Positions 34,453 to 35,033 of a stretch of DNA of 35,033 bases are shown here, one piece after another. How positions within the stretch are numbered: position 1 is the stretch's first letter; each line of letters starts with the position of its first letter. Source of the DNA: Bacteroidaceae bacterium. Lineage in GTDB: Bacteria > Bacteroidota > Bacteroidia > Bacteroidales > Bacteroidaceae. The notes beneath the pieces were generated by a model. It saw nothing but the letters and a program-made list of their open reading frames with translations, did no database searches and had not been told where the DNA came from. The stretch covers positions 1-35,033 of the forward strand of contig JAKSLL010000033.1 of NCBI GenBank assembly GCA_024401215.1, given 5' to 3'. Made by a program: the position numbers and the translations under genes.

Positions 34453-34975
34453 ACAGCGAGTATTGTTCATTGCCCTCTTCATGATGGCATCAGTAGTTAA
34501 CTTTGCCCAGGCACAGCAGCCAAACATGCAGATGCTCATGGGGCAGTCGCTTTCCAAACTTCAGCAGCCCACACCAGAGGCTTTCCTCAATTGTGTTGCC
34601 GAGATGAAGCGCATTGATGCAATGTTTCCTGACAGCATTCAGCCTAAGTACCAGATGGCTCTGCAAAGCCTAAACTTTTCGGTTATGAATCCCCAAGCGC
34701 CACAGACAGAGAACCTTCTGACAGAGACCGAGAAGACCATCGCACAGATGGAGCAGATGAAAGATGCCGACATGTCAGATATCTGCACACTGCGAGGCTT
34801 CCTATACATGGTACGCATCGTACAGAATCCGGCGCAGAACGGACAGCGCTATTATATTGACGTAATGCAGAACTATGAGAAAGCGCTTAAAATCAACCCT
34901 GAAAATCAACTGGCAAAGCAATTGCAGCAGAAGTTCTTCGAGGGAATGCGTCAACACATGGGCAGTCAGGAATAA
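34433..34975 (+). CDS. Exported protein with a C-terminal TPR-like helix pair
   Basis: A 180-residue protein. After a short basic start (MTFQISKQR) comes a signal peptide (VLFIALFMMASVVNFAQAQ). The mature part is alpha-helical; YIDVMQNYEKALKINPENQLAK near the end fits one tetratricopeptide repeat. The ATG at 34433 lies inside the end of the TonB receptor gene, so the two are translationally coupled. The upstream in-frame region to 34346 lies within the receptor and lacks a signal, so 34433 is preferred. It is probably a periplasmic partner of the receptor; function unknown. Confidence 0.8.
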   Translation: MTFQISKQRVLFIALFMMASVVNFAQAQQPNMQMLMGQSLSKLQQPTPEAFLNCVAEMKRIDAMFPDSIQPKYQMALQSLNFSVMNPQAPQTENLLTETEKTIAQMEQMKDADMSDICTLRGFLYMVRIVQNPAQNGQRYYIDVMQNYEKALKINPENQLAKQLQQKFFEGMRQHMGSQE

Positions 34976-34981
34976 GACAAT

Positions 34982-35033
34982 ACAAGTTTCGCTCCACTTG
35001 TTGTGTAGTTAAAGGGTAGTTAAAGAGAAGTTA
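34982..35033. repeat. GAGTTAAAG repeat, copy 5 (cut by the window edge)
   Basis: ACAAGTTTCGCTCCACTTG, then GTTGTGTAGTTAAAGGG and AGTTAAAG, matching the left part of the copy at 12648-12806. The remaining arm lies beyond the window. Confidence 0.7.

Overview
The window looks like a chromosomal segment of a Bacteroidales bacterium, most likely Prevotella or a close relative. The evidence is the Bacteroidetes promoter pattern in front of many genes (TTTG, about 20 bp, TAnnTTTG), the pyrG-yidC pair, a CarboxypepD_reg-type TonB receptor, Bacteroidetes-type C-terminal tails, a BspA-like LRR protein and DUF4250/DUF3791 small proteins. Species identity cannot be settled from the sequence alone. No tRNA, rRNA or CRISPR array was seen.

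Region 1 (1-9.5 kb) is housekeeping and nutrition. It starts with the 5' end of a minus-strand secreted protein, then pyrG (CTP synthase) and yidC (membrane insertase), then an exported S9 dipeptidyl peptidase followed by two paralogous POT-family peptide/H+ symporters. The last three form a plausible peptide-feeding unit: the peptidase releases di/tripeptides and the transporters import them.

Region 2 (9.5-14.7 kb) holds a DUF4250 protein, two small exported proteins, a phytase-like exported protein and a membrane-anchored MORN-repeat GH25 muramidase. Several dispersed repeats separate them.

Region 3 (14.7-25.7 kb) is accessory and defence-like. It has an AAA-ATPase/PD-(D/E)XK protein, an orphan hsdS tail, a ParE/RelE toxin-antitoxin pair and an antitoxin remnant. 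A likely structured RNA with its own promoter and terminator follows, then a full type I restriction-modification locus ordered hsdM-hsdS-[antitoxin-PIN toxin]-hsdR. HsdR carries an extra C-terminal ASCH domain. Comparing the orphan hsdS tail with the intact locus shows a duplicated hsdS/antitoxin block, a complete TA cassette inserted at an AGTT site, and a 191-bp deletion between GCAA repeats.

Region 4 (25.7-35 kb) has a BspA-like LRR/dockerin-like secreted protein and a voltage-gated potassium channel on the minus strand. On the plus strand it has a frameshifted DUF3791 gene, a second AAA-ATPase/PD-(D/E)XK protein, and a likely unit of LytTR membrane regulator, TonB-dependent receptor and exported TPR-like protein.

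At least five dispersed intergenic repeat families occur here: MITE-like elements with AAGTAGGTGATCAAAATTA-type ends, GAGTTAAAG fold-back repeats, CCAAACGACTAAACC repeats, CCCCTCC/GGGGAGG hairpins and a GATTGGCTTACGCCGA repeat.
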